Assembly: GCA_902619855.1 (NCBI GenBank) | Contig: CACNGE010000005.1 | Location: 1-64,000, forward strand | DNA: 64,000 bases | DNA from: an uncultured Bacteroidota bacterium | GTDB taxonomy: Bacteria; Bacteroidota; Bacteroidia; Flavobacteriales; Flavobacteriaceae | Direction: 5' to 3' | Shown: positions 47,951 through 56,249 of the stretch, in pieces | Layout of the letters: each line of letters starts with the position of its first letter | Numbering within the stretch: position 1 is the first letter of the stretch | The notes under the pieces: model-generated | What the model was told of the DNA's origin: nothing | The model's database searches: none | The model's input: the letters and a program-made list of their open reading frames with translations, nothing else | Position numbers and translations under genes: made by a program

Positions 47951-49290
47951 CTGTTAAATTTAACAGCCATCGCAGCACTTTTACTTGAAAATACACCATT
48001 GTCATAGGTCAAAACTCCATTTACAATTGATTGGGTTACGCGCGACCGAAAGCGCTGCCCTTCAAGAGGCGACCAGCCACATTTGTAAAGGATATTTTCT
48101 TTAGAAACAGTGTAGGGCCTGTCCAAATCTACAAGTACCAAATCTGCAAAATATCCCTCGCGAACAAATCCTCGTCGATCGATATCAAACAGTTTTGCAG
48201 GGTTATGTGCCATTTTTTCAACGATTTTTTTTAACGAAATTTTTCCTTGCAAATGACATTCCAATAACACAGACAAAGCGTGTTGGACCATTGGACCACC
48301 CGAGGGAGATTTGGTGTATGGATTCATTTTTTCTTCCATTGTATGAGGCGCATGGTCAGTGGCAATAATATCAATTCGATCGTCATTGAGTGCTGTCCAA
48401 AGACCATGACGATCTTGGGATGATTTTACAGCTGGATTCCACTTGATCAAACCCCCTTTTTCGTCGTAATCTGCATCTGAAAACCAAAGATGATGAATGC
48501 AAACCTCTGACGTTATATTCTTTGTTTTTACATCAAAATGACTGTCAAACAATTCGGTTTCTTTTGCTGTTGACAGATGAAATACATGAAGTCTTGCACC
48601 TGTTTCTTTGGCAAGTGAAACAGCCTTGGATGAGGAAAGGTAACAAGCATCTTCAGATCGAATATGTGGGTGAAAAGACATAGGGATATCATCACCATAT
48701 TTTTTGATAAATCCCGACAAATTGTGTCGAATGATTTGTTCATCTTCGCAGTGAACAGAGATTGGGAGTTTTGTATTGGAAAAAATATCTCGCAAAACCT
48801 CAGGCTTATCAACCAGCATATTGCCAGTCGATGAGCCAAGAAATAACTTTATTCCTGGCACAAGTTGAGGGTCGACGGTTAGTACTTCGTTGAGGTTGTC
48901 ATTGGTGCCTCCAAACATAAATCCAAAATTGGCCCAAGAAGATGCTTTGGCAATTTCAATTTTGTTTTGAAATTCGTTCCAGTTGGTCGTTTGGGGGTTT
49001 GTGTTTGGCATTTCAAAAAAGGTGGTAATGCCCCCAGCAACTGCAGCACGACTTTCTGTTTCTATTGTGCCTTTGTGCGTGAGTCCAGGCTCGCGAAAAT
49101 GAACTTGATCGTCAATGAGTCCAGGAAGTAACAACTTACCCATAGCGTTGATTTCAACATCTGCCACATCATCGATTTGAGGCGCAATTTTAGAAATAAA
49201 TGGCCCCTCGACGAAAAGATCAAGGGTTTTGATTTGCCCCTCGTTTACGACTTTGGCATTGCTAATCAATAGTGTTTGATTATTTGGCAT
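47947..49290 (-). CDS. pyrC: Dihydroorotase (amidohydrolase family)
   Basis: The 447-residue amidohydrolase has the barrel start LPGLIDDQVHFREPGLTHKGTI. The usual HxH metal pair reads Q62-V-H64, so its first histidine is glutamine. Later metal-site elements are visible: SVHCEDE, RLHVFHLSTA and IIATDHAPHT (with aspartate). It closes carbamoyl-aspartate to dihydroorotate in pyrimidine synthesis. The start overlaps the end of the GT2 gene by 11 bp. The glutamine is probably a lineage feature, not a defect. Confidence 0.9.
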   Translation of the reverse strand: MPNNQTLLISNAKVVNEGQIKTLDLFVEGPFISKIAPQIDDVADVEINAMGKLLLPGLIDDQVHFREPGLTHKGTIETESRAAVAGGITTFFEMPNTNPQTTNWNEFQNKIEIAKASSWANFGFMFGGTNDNLNEVLTVDPQLVPGIKLFLGSSTGNMLVDKPEVLRDIFSNTKLPISVHCEDEQIIRHNLSGFIKKYGDDIPMSFHPHIRSEDACYLSSSKAVSLAKETGARLHVFHLSTAKETELFDSHFDVKTKNITSEVCIHHLWFSDADYDEKGGLIKWNPAVKSSQDRHGLWTALNDDRIDIIATDHAPHTMEEKMNPYTKSPSGGPMVQHALSVLLECHLQGKISLKKIVEKMAHNPAKLFDIDRRGFVREGYFADLVLVDLDRPYTVSKENILYKCGWSPLEGQRFRSRVTQSIVNGVLTYDNGVFSSKSAAMAVKFNR

Positions 49291-50002
49291 ACCAGCTTTT
49301 TATTTTCATCAAAATTATACCAAAAATAGCTTCGCTGATAATTGATCGATTCATTTTTGAAACTCCACGCGCACGATCTGTGAATACAACAGGTATCTCA
49401 CTTAAACGAAAATTTTTGACCCATGCTTTGAATTTCATTTCAATCTGAAAAGCATATCCAGAAAAACGGATATTTTCATTTATGATGGCTTGAATAACCT
49501 CTTTTTTATATCCCACAAAGCCCGCAGTGGTATCTTTAATAGGCATTCGAGTAATCAAACGAACGTATAGTGAGGCGAAATAGGATAGTAAAATTCGAGA
49601 CAAAGGCCAATTGATGACTTGAATTCCACGAACATATCTCGATCCCACAACAACATCTGCCTTGTCCTGCTGTAGTATTTCATATAATTTGGTCAGGTCA
49701 TAAGGGTCATGAGAAAAATCAGCATCCATTTCGAATAAAAACTGATAATTTCGATCCAATGCCCATTTGAATGCCTCGAGATAGGCAGGGCCCAAGCCTT
49801 CTTTGGTTGGTCGTTTCAGTAGGTGTAAACGATCTTTGTATTTTGGCTGTAATGCTTCGACCAATTTAGCAGTTCCGTCTGGCGAATCATCATCTACAAC
49901 AAGCATATCAAAAGGATAATCTAAAGCCATTACAACAGCAACCAATTCCTCGATGTTTTCGGCTTCGTTGTAGGAGGGAACAATAACTAGCTTTTCTTTC
50001 AT
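49280..50002 (-). CDS. GT2 polyprenol monophosphomannose synthase-like glycosyltransferase
   Basis: The frame is open to 50053, but the start at 50002 (MKEKLVIVPSYNEAENI) matches the family. The GT2 fold shows LVVDDDSPDGTA (nucleotide-binding aspartates), the FEMDADFSHDP metal motif and the GSRYVRG...WPLSRILLSYFASLYVR segment. This pattern is of dolichol/polyprenol-phosphate mannosyltransferase type. No C-terminal membrane domain is present (240 residues). It overlaps pyrC by 11 bp. The sugar is most likely mannose by family but unproven. Confidence 0.9.
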   Translation of the reverse strand: MKEKLVIVPSYNEAENIEELVAVVMALDYPFDMLVVDDDSPDGTAKLVEALQPKYKDRLHLLKRPTKEGLGPAYLEAFKWALDRNYQFLFEMDADFSHDPYDLTKLYEILQQDKADVVVGSRYVRGIQVINWPLSRILLSYFASLYVRLITRMPIKDTTAGFVGYKKEVIQAIINENIRFSGYAFQIEMKFKAWVKNFRLSEIPVVFTDRARGVSKMNRSIISEAIFGIILMKIKSWYAK

Positions 50003-50069
50003 GATATACGCAAAACAAAAGTAGGAAATTCGGCGGTCTTGTTCCCATACCATTGTTTACTTTTGCACT

Positions 50070-50735
50070 GTGAGAGAATATACTTTATTGCCATACACTG
50101 TTGATGATTCTACTATCATGTGGTATTCATTGCTACTCTTGTGTTTTTTACTTGTGATAAAGGTCAGAGATCAAGGGTCGTTTTTTTCGATCATTCGCAT
50201 CAACCAAACTGATATTCCTTCAACCAAAAAAATTAACACCCCCTCAGAAAACATAAAAATTCAAGACATCATCACCTTTGCTTTTCGTGGATTTGCATTT
50301 GGGTATTTCGTCTATAAACTATTGGTTCATTGGTATTTGATTGATGTACTAACACCAATTTACTTGGTTATTGGCGTATGGCTCGGATATACCACTGCCA
50401 AGTTTGTTTTAGAATTCATCATTGGATTGTTTTGGAAGTCATGGCGCATGTTGCTAGAAGTAACTTTGCGCAGAGCACTGCTAAAAACAAAAGCAGCATT
50501 TATATTGTTTACATCTATCTTATTCTCAAACTACCCTCCACTAGATCACCAAATATACTGGGGGAGTGTGGGTCTGATTTATATTTTGTACTACATCATT
50601 GGATATCAGTTCTTTGCCAAGCCTTATAGACAATTGATACAAAAAAGGAAAGTACTATTTATTTCTTATATTTGCATCCTCGAAATTGGACCCCTTTGGG
50701 TCTTGTTCGTGTTACTGAATCAAACCAACACATAA
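50070..50735 (+). CDS. DUF4271 membrane protein
   Basis: The 221-residue protein uses a GTG start and has about five membrane helices (for example 17-31, 68-90, 95-115, 142-160 and 175-195, 200-218). It ends in a short hydrophilic tail with KRKVLFISYICILEIGPLWVLF, the usual end of DUF4271 proteins. This family is found almost only in Bacteroidota and has unknown function. It is encoded 7 bp before the hemD gene, the common flavobacterial order. The GTG start is a guess; an ATG at residue 17 is the alternative. Confidence 0.75.
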   Translation: MREYTLLPYTVDDSTIMWYSLLLLCFLLVIKVRDQGSFFSIIRINQTDIPSTKKINTPSENIKIQDIITFAFRGFAFGYFVYKLLVHWYLIDVLTPIYLVIGVWLGYTTAKFVLEFIIGLFWKSWRMLLEVTLRRALLKTKAAFILFTSILFSNYPPLDHQIYWGSVGLIYILYYIIGYQFFAKPYRQLIQKRKVLFISYICILEIGPLWVLFVLLNQTNT

Positions 50736-50742
50736 ATCATTT

Positions 50743-51489
50743 ATGAAAGTAAAAACGATTCTTGTTTCACAACCCGAACCAGCTGTTGAAAACTCACCAT
50801 ACAACCAACTTGTTGAGAAGAGAAAAGTTGCCATTGACTTTAGACCATTTATCCACGTTGAAGGAGTTGCTGCAAGAGAGGTTCGCAAGCAAAAAATTGA
50901 CCTGAGTAAATTTTCAGCAATTATTTTGACAAGTCGAAATTCGGTGGATCATTTTTTCAGACTAGCAGAAGAGATGCGCTTCCCTGTTCCCTCAACCTTA
51001 AAGTATTTCTGTCAATCAGAAGCTGTTGCTTATTATCTTCAGAAATATGTGGTTTATCGCAAGAGAAAAGTCTATGTTGGCACACGAACGTTTTCAGATT
51101 TGATCGAGCTGATTGCTAAGCACAAAAGCGAAAACTTTTTACTACCCTGTTCAGATGTGCTGAAACCAAGTGTTCCTGAGGCGCTTGATAAGCTCGAAAT
51201 CAACTGGACAAAAGGTGTGTTTTACAACACTGTTATCAGCGATTTATCAGATTTGCGTGATGTATATTATGATATTTTGGTGTTTTTTAGTCCCTCAGGG
51301 ATTGAGTCTTTGTTTCACAATTTCCCAGACTTTCAGCAAAACAATACACGTATTGCTGTTTTTGGCAATAGTACAGTCAAAGCTGCTGAAACTGCTAATT
51401 TGCGAATCGATATCCTCGCACCAACCCCTACCAACCCTTCAATGACTAAAGCACTGGACGAGTATATTGCCAAAGTAAATAAGCGATAG
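50743..51489 (+). CDS. hemD: Uroporphyrinogen-III synthase
   Basis: The 248-residue protein has the two-domain HemD fold with few conserved residues: KTILVSQPEPAVENSPYNQLVEKRKV at the start, the ILTSRNSVDHFFRL motif, and the late ILVFFSPSGIESLF and IAVFGNSTVKAAE motifs. It closes hydroxymethylbilane with ring D inversion in heme synthesis. It follows the DUF4271 gene by 7 bp. A hairpin terminator follows the stop. Confidence 0.9.
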   Translation: MKVKTILVSQPEPAVENSPYNQLVEKRKVAIDFRPFIHVEGVAAREVRKQKIDLSKFSAIILTSRNSVDHFFRLAEEMRFPVPSTLKYFCQSEAVAYYLQKYVVYRKRKVYVGTRTFSDLIELIAKHKSENFLLPCSDVLKPSVPEALDKLEINWTKGVFYNTVISDLSDLRDVYYDILVFFSPSGIESLFHNFPDFQQNNTRIAVFGNSTVKAAETANLRIDILAPTPTNPSMTKALDEYIAKVNKR

Positions 51490-51517
51490 TCTACTGCATT
51501 TATTACCTGCTTAAAAT

Positions 51518-51553
51518 AAAACCCTTAACTTGATTTGTAGTTAAGGGTTTTTT
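51518..51553. terminator. Bidirectional terminator after hemD and tRNA-Leu
   Basis: A 13-bp inverted repeat (51518-51530 against 51539-51551) with an 8-nt loop is followed by a T run toward the plus strand and, through the A run, toward the minus strand. It serves hemD and the convergent tRNA-Leu gene. Confidence 0.8.
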
Positions 51554-51556
51554 TGT

Positions 51557-51637
51557 GCGGGTGAAGGGACTCGAACCCCCACGCCGTGAAGCACTAGATC
51601 CTAAATCTAGCGTGTCTACCAATTTCACCACACCCGC
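51557..51637 (-). tRNA. tRNA-Leu (anticodon TAG)
   Basis: The minus strand gives a full cloverleaf with a 7-bp acceptor stem GCGGGTG/CACCCGC, a D arm with AATTGGTAGA, an anticodon arm with loop TTTAGGA (anticodon TAG, reading CTA), a short variable arm and a T arm GGGGTTCGAGTCCCC. The long variable arm region fits a class II tRNA-Leu. CCA is not encoded. A -7 like TATATTTG lies at 51651-51658 upstream. Confidence 0.93.
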
Positions 51638-51650
51638 TATTAATGGGTTG

Positions 51651-51658
51651 CAAATATA
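51651..51658 (-). promoter_or_regulatory. Candidate -7 box for tRNA-Leu
   Basis: Minus-strand TATATTTG fits TAnnTTTG and ends 13 bp before the tRNA 5' end. No TTG at the expected -33 spacing is seen. Confidence 0.4.
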
Positions 51659-51719
51659 AACACATTTAGCGATTTTTTATCTCTAAATTATGCGATATAT
51701 TCGTATTCAATTCAACATT

Positions 51720-53117
51720 ATGTCAGCACAAGCTACCTACATCGAAAAAAATAAAAAACGCTTCCTAGAAGAACTGTTTTCGCTCATACGCATACCCTCT
51801 ATTAGTGCAGATTCGAACTATGCCTCTTATATGCAAACTGCTGCACAAGCAGTGGCAGATGCCCTCACTATTGCAGGATGCACACTCACCGAACTCTGTC
51901 CCACTGCAGGTTATCCGATCGTCTACGGCGAGAAAATCATTGACCCTTCCCTACCTACTGTGCTCGTTTATGGGCATTATGACGTGCAACCACCCGATCC
52001 GATAGACCTGTGGGACACGCCTCCTTTTGAACCAGAAATAAGAACAACCGATGTCCATCCAGAAGGAGCCATTTTTGCGCGTGGTGCTTGTGATGACAAA
52101 GGGCAAATGTTTATGCATATCAAAGCACTTGAAGTGATGGAGCAAAATGGCGGCATTCCTTGCAATGTCAAATTTATGATTGAAGGAGAAGAAGAAGTTG
52201 GCAGCGACAATTTGGAAACCTTTGTGCGTGAAAATACCGATAAACTCGCGAATGATGTAATACTGATTTCCGATACTGGTATGCTTGCCAACGACATTCC
52301 TTCCATCACTACTGGTCTACGTGGCATGAGCTATGTGGAAGTGGAAATCACTGGTCCTAATCGTGACTTGCATTCAGGTCTTTATGGTGGGGCAGTTGCC
52401 AATCCGATCAATATCCTGACCAAAATGGTGGCGTCCCTCCACGACGAAAACAATCGAGTAACAATTCCAGGCTTTTACGATAAAGTGGAAGAACTCAATT
52501 CTGCAGAACGCAAGCAATTCAAACAAATCCCATTTTCCTTAGAAAACTATCAAAACGCACTTGACATTGAATCGGTTTATGGAGAAAAAGGCTATTCTAC
52601 AATAGAACGCAAGTCCATTCGCCCAACCCTTGACGTCAATGGCATTTGGGGAGGATATATTGGTGAAGGTGCAAAAACTGTTATTGCATCAAAGGCCTAT
52701 GCAAAAATATCGATGCGATTGGTGCCTAATCAAAAGTCGGAAGTAATTACAAAGCTATTCATGGATCATTTTGTTTCAATCGCCCCCAAAGGAGTGACAG
52801 TAAAAGTTACTCCACATCACGGAGGAGAAGCCTATGTCATGCATCCAGATGGTCTGGAATTTCAAGCAGCATCAAAAGCATACGTTGAAACCTTTGGTAA
52901 AGCCCCCATCCCAGTACGTGATGGAGGGAGTATTCCAATCGTAGCATTGTTTGAAGAAACCCTGCAAAGCAAGACCGTATTGATGGGATTTGGTCTCGAC
53001 AGCGACGCAATTCACTCCCCCAATGAGCATTTTGGTGTCTTTAACTTTTTAAAAGGTATAGAGACAATTCCGCACTTTTACAAACACTTCACGACGATGC
53101 ACCAAGCAAGTCAATAA
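51720..53117 (+). CDS. M20-family dipeptidase
   Basis: The frame begins at 51690 but the start at 51720 (MSAQATYIEKNKKRFLEELF) is the usual one, giving 465 residues. The metal motifs of M20 are visible: VYGHYDVQPPDP, ARGACDDKGQ, GEEEVGS and, late, HSPNEHF. The length and order match M20 dipeptidases. It is cytoplasmic and has no signal. Its 3' end overlaps that of the convergent hemW by 29 bp. Confidence 0.93.
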   Translation: MSAQATYIEKNKKRFLEELFSLIRIPSISADSNYASYMQTAAQAVADALTIAGCTLTELCPTAGYPIVYGEKIIDPSLPTVLVYGHYDVQPPDPIDLWDTPPFEPEIRTTDVHPEGAIFARGACDDKGQMFMHIKALEVMEQNGGIPCNVKFMIEGEEEVGSDNLETFVRENTDKLANDVILISDTGMLANDIPSITTGLRGMSYVEVEITGPNRDLHSGLYGGAVANPINILTKMVASLHDENNRVTIPGFYDKVEELNSAERKQFKQIPFSLENYQNALDIESVYGEKGYSTIERKSIRPTLDVNGIWGGYIGEGAKTVIASKAYAKISMRLVPNQKSEVITKLFMDHFVSIAPKGVTVKVTPHHGGEAYVMHPDGLEFQAASKAYVETFGKAPIPVRDGGSIPIVALFEETLQSKTVLMGFGLDSDAIHSPNEHFGVFNFLKGIETIPHFYKHFTTMHQASQ

Positions 53118-54231
53118 GAAACAAGTCTGCAGAAATTCCATCAGCTAAAAATGCACCACTTCGAGTGGTTTTTAAAGCATCGTTTTCAATATGCAACAAT
53201 CCTTCTTCTATAAATCGTTGTGCTTGCTCCTCCAGATGCTGCCGATAAAGCAGTCCCAAATTACTTTCCATTTTCTGCAAAGACACACCCCAAGATGCAC
53301 GCAAGCCAATCATAACCGATTCGTTGTATCGATTAATTACACTCAACTTTTCTATCGTTTGTGGCAGTTCGCCCTGTGTTATCTTTTGCATATAATTTGC
53401 ATTATTGCTCACATTCCAATATCGATGAACACCATCAAACCCATGAGCTGAGGGACCAATACCTAAGTAGGTTTTGCCTTGCCAATAACCAATGTTGTTG
53501 CGCGAATGATACCCCGGTTTTCCAAAACTTGATAGTTCATAATGATCATAACCCATGTCAGTTAGGGTGTCAACCAAATAATTGAACTGCGCGTCAACAA
53601 GCTGTTCGTCCAAAAGAGAAACAACCCCCTTGTCTACAAAACGTTCAAGAGCTGTTTTAGGCTCAAGGGTAAGTGCGTATGATGAAATATGTGGCACATC
53701 TAGATGAAGGGCATAATCAAGATTTTGTTTCCAATCGTCTAGCGTAGTATTCGGATTGCCAAAAAGCAGGTCAATCGACAGATTTTTAAAAACTGCTTTT
53801 GCATCCTGTACTGAAGAAATGGCTTGACTGCCATTGTGCGCGCGATTCATCAGGTTTAACTCATCGTCCAAAAACGATTGCACGCCTATCGATAGGCGAT
53901 TGATGCCTAGCTTTTCAATGTCACGCATATATGCTTTGGCTAAATCATCGGGGTTAGCTTCAAGAGTGATTTCCGGTTTTTTCACAATTTCATAACACTG
54001 ATTCACTTCATCTATCAATAATTGGAGTTGTGCAGGGCTAAGTACAGATGGTGTACCACCACCAAAATAAATTGTCTCAATAGGGATTTTAGCATCTTGT
54101 TTTCGCAGTCGAATTTCTTGTTGAATTGCAGCCAACATATCATCAGCATAGCGCATTGAGGTCGAAAAATGGAAGTTACAGTAATGACATGCCTTTTTAC
54201 AAAAAGGGATATGTATGTATAGTCCCGACAT
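53089..54231 (-). CDS. hemW: HemW-like radical SAM protein
   Basis: The frame is open to 54432, but that stretch overlaps ruvC; the start at 54231 (MSGLYIHIPFCKKACHYCNFHF) is right. The Fe-S site is C11-xxx-C15-xx-C18, the next motifs are TIYFGGGTPS and GVQSFLDDELNLMNR, and the C-terminal HemN_C domain ends in a GISADLFLIDLL run. At 380 residues it fits HemW (heme chaperone) better than HemN. It starts 2 bp after the ruvC stop. Antisense overlap with the M20 gene is 29 bp. Confidence 0.9.
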   Translation of the reverse strand: MSGLYIHIPFCKKACHYCNFHFSTSMRYADDMLAAIQQEIRLRKQDAKIPIETIYFGGGTPSVLSPAQLQLLIDEVNQCYEIVKKPEITLEANPDDLAKAYMRDIEKLGINRLSIGVQSFLDDELNLMNRAHNGSQAISSVQDAKAVFKNLSIDLLFGNPNTTLDDWKQNLDYALHLDVPHISSYALTLEPKTALERFVDKGVVSLLDEQLVDAQFNYLVDTLTDMGYDHYELSSFGKPGYHSRNNIGYWQGKTYLGIGPSAHGFDGVHRYWNVSNNANYMQKITQGELPQTIEKLSVINRYNESVMIGLRASWGVSLQKMESNLGLLYRQHLEEQAQRFIEEGLLHIENDALKTTRSGAFLADGISADLFLIDLLGASS

Positions 54232-54232
54232 G

Positions 54233-54799
54233 CTATTTTTTAATTCGATGAGCCTCTTGTTTGACAAAAGAGCCCCAACCCAAATAGGTTTTTCCAGATT
54301 CCTTCGCAGGGTTGAAAAAGTGACAGACAGCAGCTGCCAACCCATCTGTAGCATCAAGGTTTTTGGGTAGGGTTTTGAGATCCACCAGTTGTTGAAGCAT
54401 TCTAGCAACCTGCTCCTTGGAGGCGTTTCCATTGCCTGTGATAGCCATTTTTATTTTTCTGGGAGAATACTCGGTTATTGCCAACTCTCGGGATAATCCA
54501 GCAGCCATAGCAACACCTTGTGCACGACCCAACTTTAACATCGACTGAACATTTTTTCCAAAAAAAGGTGCTTCCAAAGCCATTTCATCTGGATGAAATT
54601 TATCAATGATCTCGATGGTCTTTTCAAAAATCTTTTGCAAACGCAAATAGTGATTTTCTTTTGAATTCATCACCAGTTCATCCATGTGAAGGAGCTCCAT
54701 TTTTTTTCCATCGACTGTGATAAGACCATATCCCATTATCGTTGTTCCTGGGTCAATGCCAAGAATAATGCGTTTCGAGCTAGAGATTGTCTCTTTCAT
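54233..54799 (-). CDS. ruvC: Holliday junction endonuclease RuvC
   Basis: The 188-residue protein has catalytic D16 in ILGIDPGTTIMGYG, E75 in ALEAPFFGKNVQSMLKLGRAQG, and the late NLDATDGLAAAVCHFF acidic pair. It cuts Holliday junctions in recombination repair. The stop lies 2 bp before the hemW start, so the genes are coupled. Length is normal. Confidence 0.97.
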   Translation of the reverse strand: MKETISSSKRIILGIDPGTTIMGYGLITVDGKKMELLHMDELVMNSKENHYLRLQKIFEKTIEIIDKFHPDEMALEAPFFGKNVQSMLKLGRAQGVAMAAGLSRELAITEYSPRKIKMAITGNGNASKEQVARMLQQLVDLKTLPKNLDATDGLAAAVCHFFNPAKESGKTYLGWGSFVKQEAHRIKK

Positions 54800-54811
54800 T
54801 GTTTGATCATA

Positions 54812-55252
54812 TCAGTTTTGAAGTAGAATAGGTATGCGAAACTGCACTTGGGCTGTAACCCCTACATTGGTTTTTGTTGCTGGGCTTACAATTGGTAGTT
54901 CATCAATGGCTGTTTGCATGGCTTGAAGAATTGCCCTGTCTGTATCAGGTTCAATTCCTTTGAACAGCACTTTTCCACTTTGATCAACTTCTACATAAAG
55001 AATCACAGATTTTGGTGCATTGGCTTGTAGTGGTAAAGGATTTTCTGTAAAAGCCATACTAATCGATCGAGAAATCGATGCCTGGAAACAATCCCATTGA
55101 TCGGCAGTCGTTTCTCTACTCTCGCATCCAGGATATACAGGGGGTTGATCTGTTGATTGCCAGGCAGTGTTGGGCTTGCGAATTTGCTCTGCATCAGTTT
55201 GGTTGCAGGAATTCGCCAACATCAGTATCCCAATAAATAATGCCCTCAACAT
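54812..55252 (-). CDS. Hypothetical lipoprotein with TonB C-terminal-like fold
   Basis: The 146-residue protein has a lipoprotein signal (lipobox C16 in LANSCNQ). After YPGCES, seen in many Bacteroidota TonB-like proteins, the ILYVEVDQSGKVLFKG...A...IVSPATKTNVGVTAQVQFRIPI end resembles the TonB C-terminal fold. No transmembrane anchor other than the lipid exists. I do not recognise a named family. It precedes ruvC by 12 bp. Confidence 0.6.
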   Translation of the reverse strand: MLRALFIGILMLANSCNQTDAEQIRKPNTAWQSTDQPPVYPGCESRETTADQWDCFQASISRSISMAFTENPLPLQANAPKSVILYVEVDQSGKVLFKGIEPDTDRAILQAMQTAIDELPIVSPATKTNVGVTAQVQFRIPILLQN

Positions 55253-55336
55253 TGGTTATGAAAAGTACAAAAAAAATTATGGAAACATTTGCATAATACT
55301 CCCACTTCGCTAATTTAGCATCTCCTATTTTATACT

Positions 55337-55831
55337 ATGGACATTATACTAATCATTTTTGGTGGTCTGCTAATATTGTTAGGCGTAGCAGGAAGTTTTT
55401 TACCAATCATTCCAGGGCCAGTTTGCAGTTGGCTGGGCTTGCTTGTACTCCATCAAATAGAAAGTGTTCCATCTAACACAACATTTTTAACACTCACATT
55501 CATTATCGCTCTTGTCATTTTCTTACTCGACGGTTTACTTCCTGTATGGGGTACAAAAAAACTAGGTGGCACACGAATAGGTACCATTGGTTCTGGCATT
55601 GGTCTTCTCATCGGATTTTTCTTTGGGCCAATCGGACTGGTTTTTGGCCCTTTTGTAGGAGCATTAGCTGGTGAGCTAACGCAAAATTCAGATCTCAAAA
55701 AAGCTGTTCGTGCTGCCTTTGGTTCCTTGATGGGATTTTTAGCCGGGACAATGATGAAGTTTACCCTTGCAGTCGTTTATTTAGTTCTGTTTGTAAATAT
55801 TTTTTGGAAGCACAAAGAGGTGTTTTTTTAA
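55337..55831 (+). CDS. DUF456 membrane protein
   Basis: The 164-residue protein has an N-terminal LGVAGSFLPIIPGPVCSWLGLL helix pair, a conserved LDGLLPVWGTKKLGGTRIGTIGSGIG loop and a glycine-rich FFGPIGLVFGPFVGALAGEL segment, all of DUF456. The family is of unknown function. It is divergent from the 54812 lipoprotein gene. An 11-bp palindrome GCTAATTTAGC lies at about 55309-55319 before the ATG. Confidence 0.85.
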   Translation: MDIILIIFGGLLILLGVAGSFLPIIPGPVCSWLGLLVLHQIESVPSNTTFLTLTFIIALVIFLLDGLLPVWGTKKLGGTRIGTIGSGIGLLIGFFFGPIGLVFGPFVGALAGELTQNSDLKKAVRAAFGSLMGFLAGTMMKFTLAVVYLVLFVNIFWKHKEVFF

Positions 55832-56249
55832 AAAAGACCCGGCAATCTAAAGTTCCTATCAAATCACAGCTGTGTAGTTAAAAAAGAACTTTTCAATGCT
55901 TGGAAATGTTTATTGCTACCATTAAAAAATCAAATCACAATAAATTTTAACTTCACGAAACTTTTTAAATTTGTATCTCAACCAATCTTGCTTAGGGCAA
56001 AAAAGGATACATACTTGTCGGCAATAATTGTACTATGGTTACAATAATGATAAACTAAAAATGAAAAAACAATAAAAACAATTCAGTATCGTCTTAACAC
56101 TATGAATATGCTACAAAATTGATTTAAAAAAATCGTTTTGCCGTGAAAAAACTATATAAGAAAACGCCCCCCCCCAAAAAAAAAGTGAATTCAATGATTA
56201 TAAATAAATGGTGTATAAGAAAATACTTATTTTGGTGTAGTTTAAAACC
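55832..56249. other. 418-bp convergent gap without genes
   Basis: No ORF of more than about 10 codons is visible on either strand. A weak imperfect hairpin, AAAGTTC at 55849-55855 against GAACTTT at 55886-55892, with a CACAGCTGTG palindrome in the loop, could be a terminator for the DUF456 gene. At 56167-56184 a run of nine C and nine A occurs, which is odd in this AT-rich DNA. Nothing else is recognisable. Confidence 0.4.

Noticed and set aside
51711-51719. Upstream start of the M20 gene at 51690
   Set aside because: The family N-terminus begins at 51720; the upstream residues MRYIRIQFNI are not conserved features.
54232-54432. N-terminal extension of hemW
   Set aside because: The extra 67 codons overlap ruvC in another frame and precede the conserved start MSGLYIHIPF; ruvC is clearly real.
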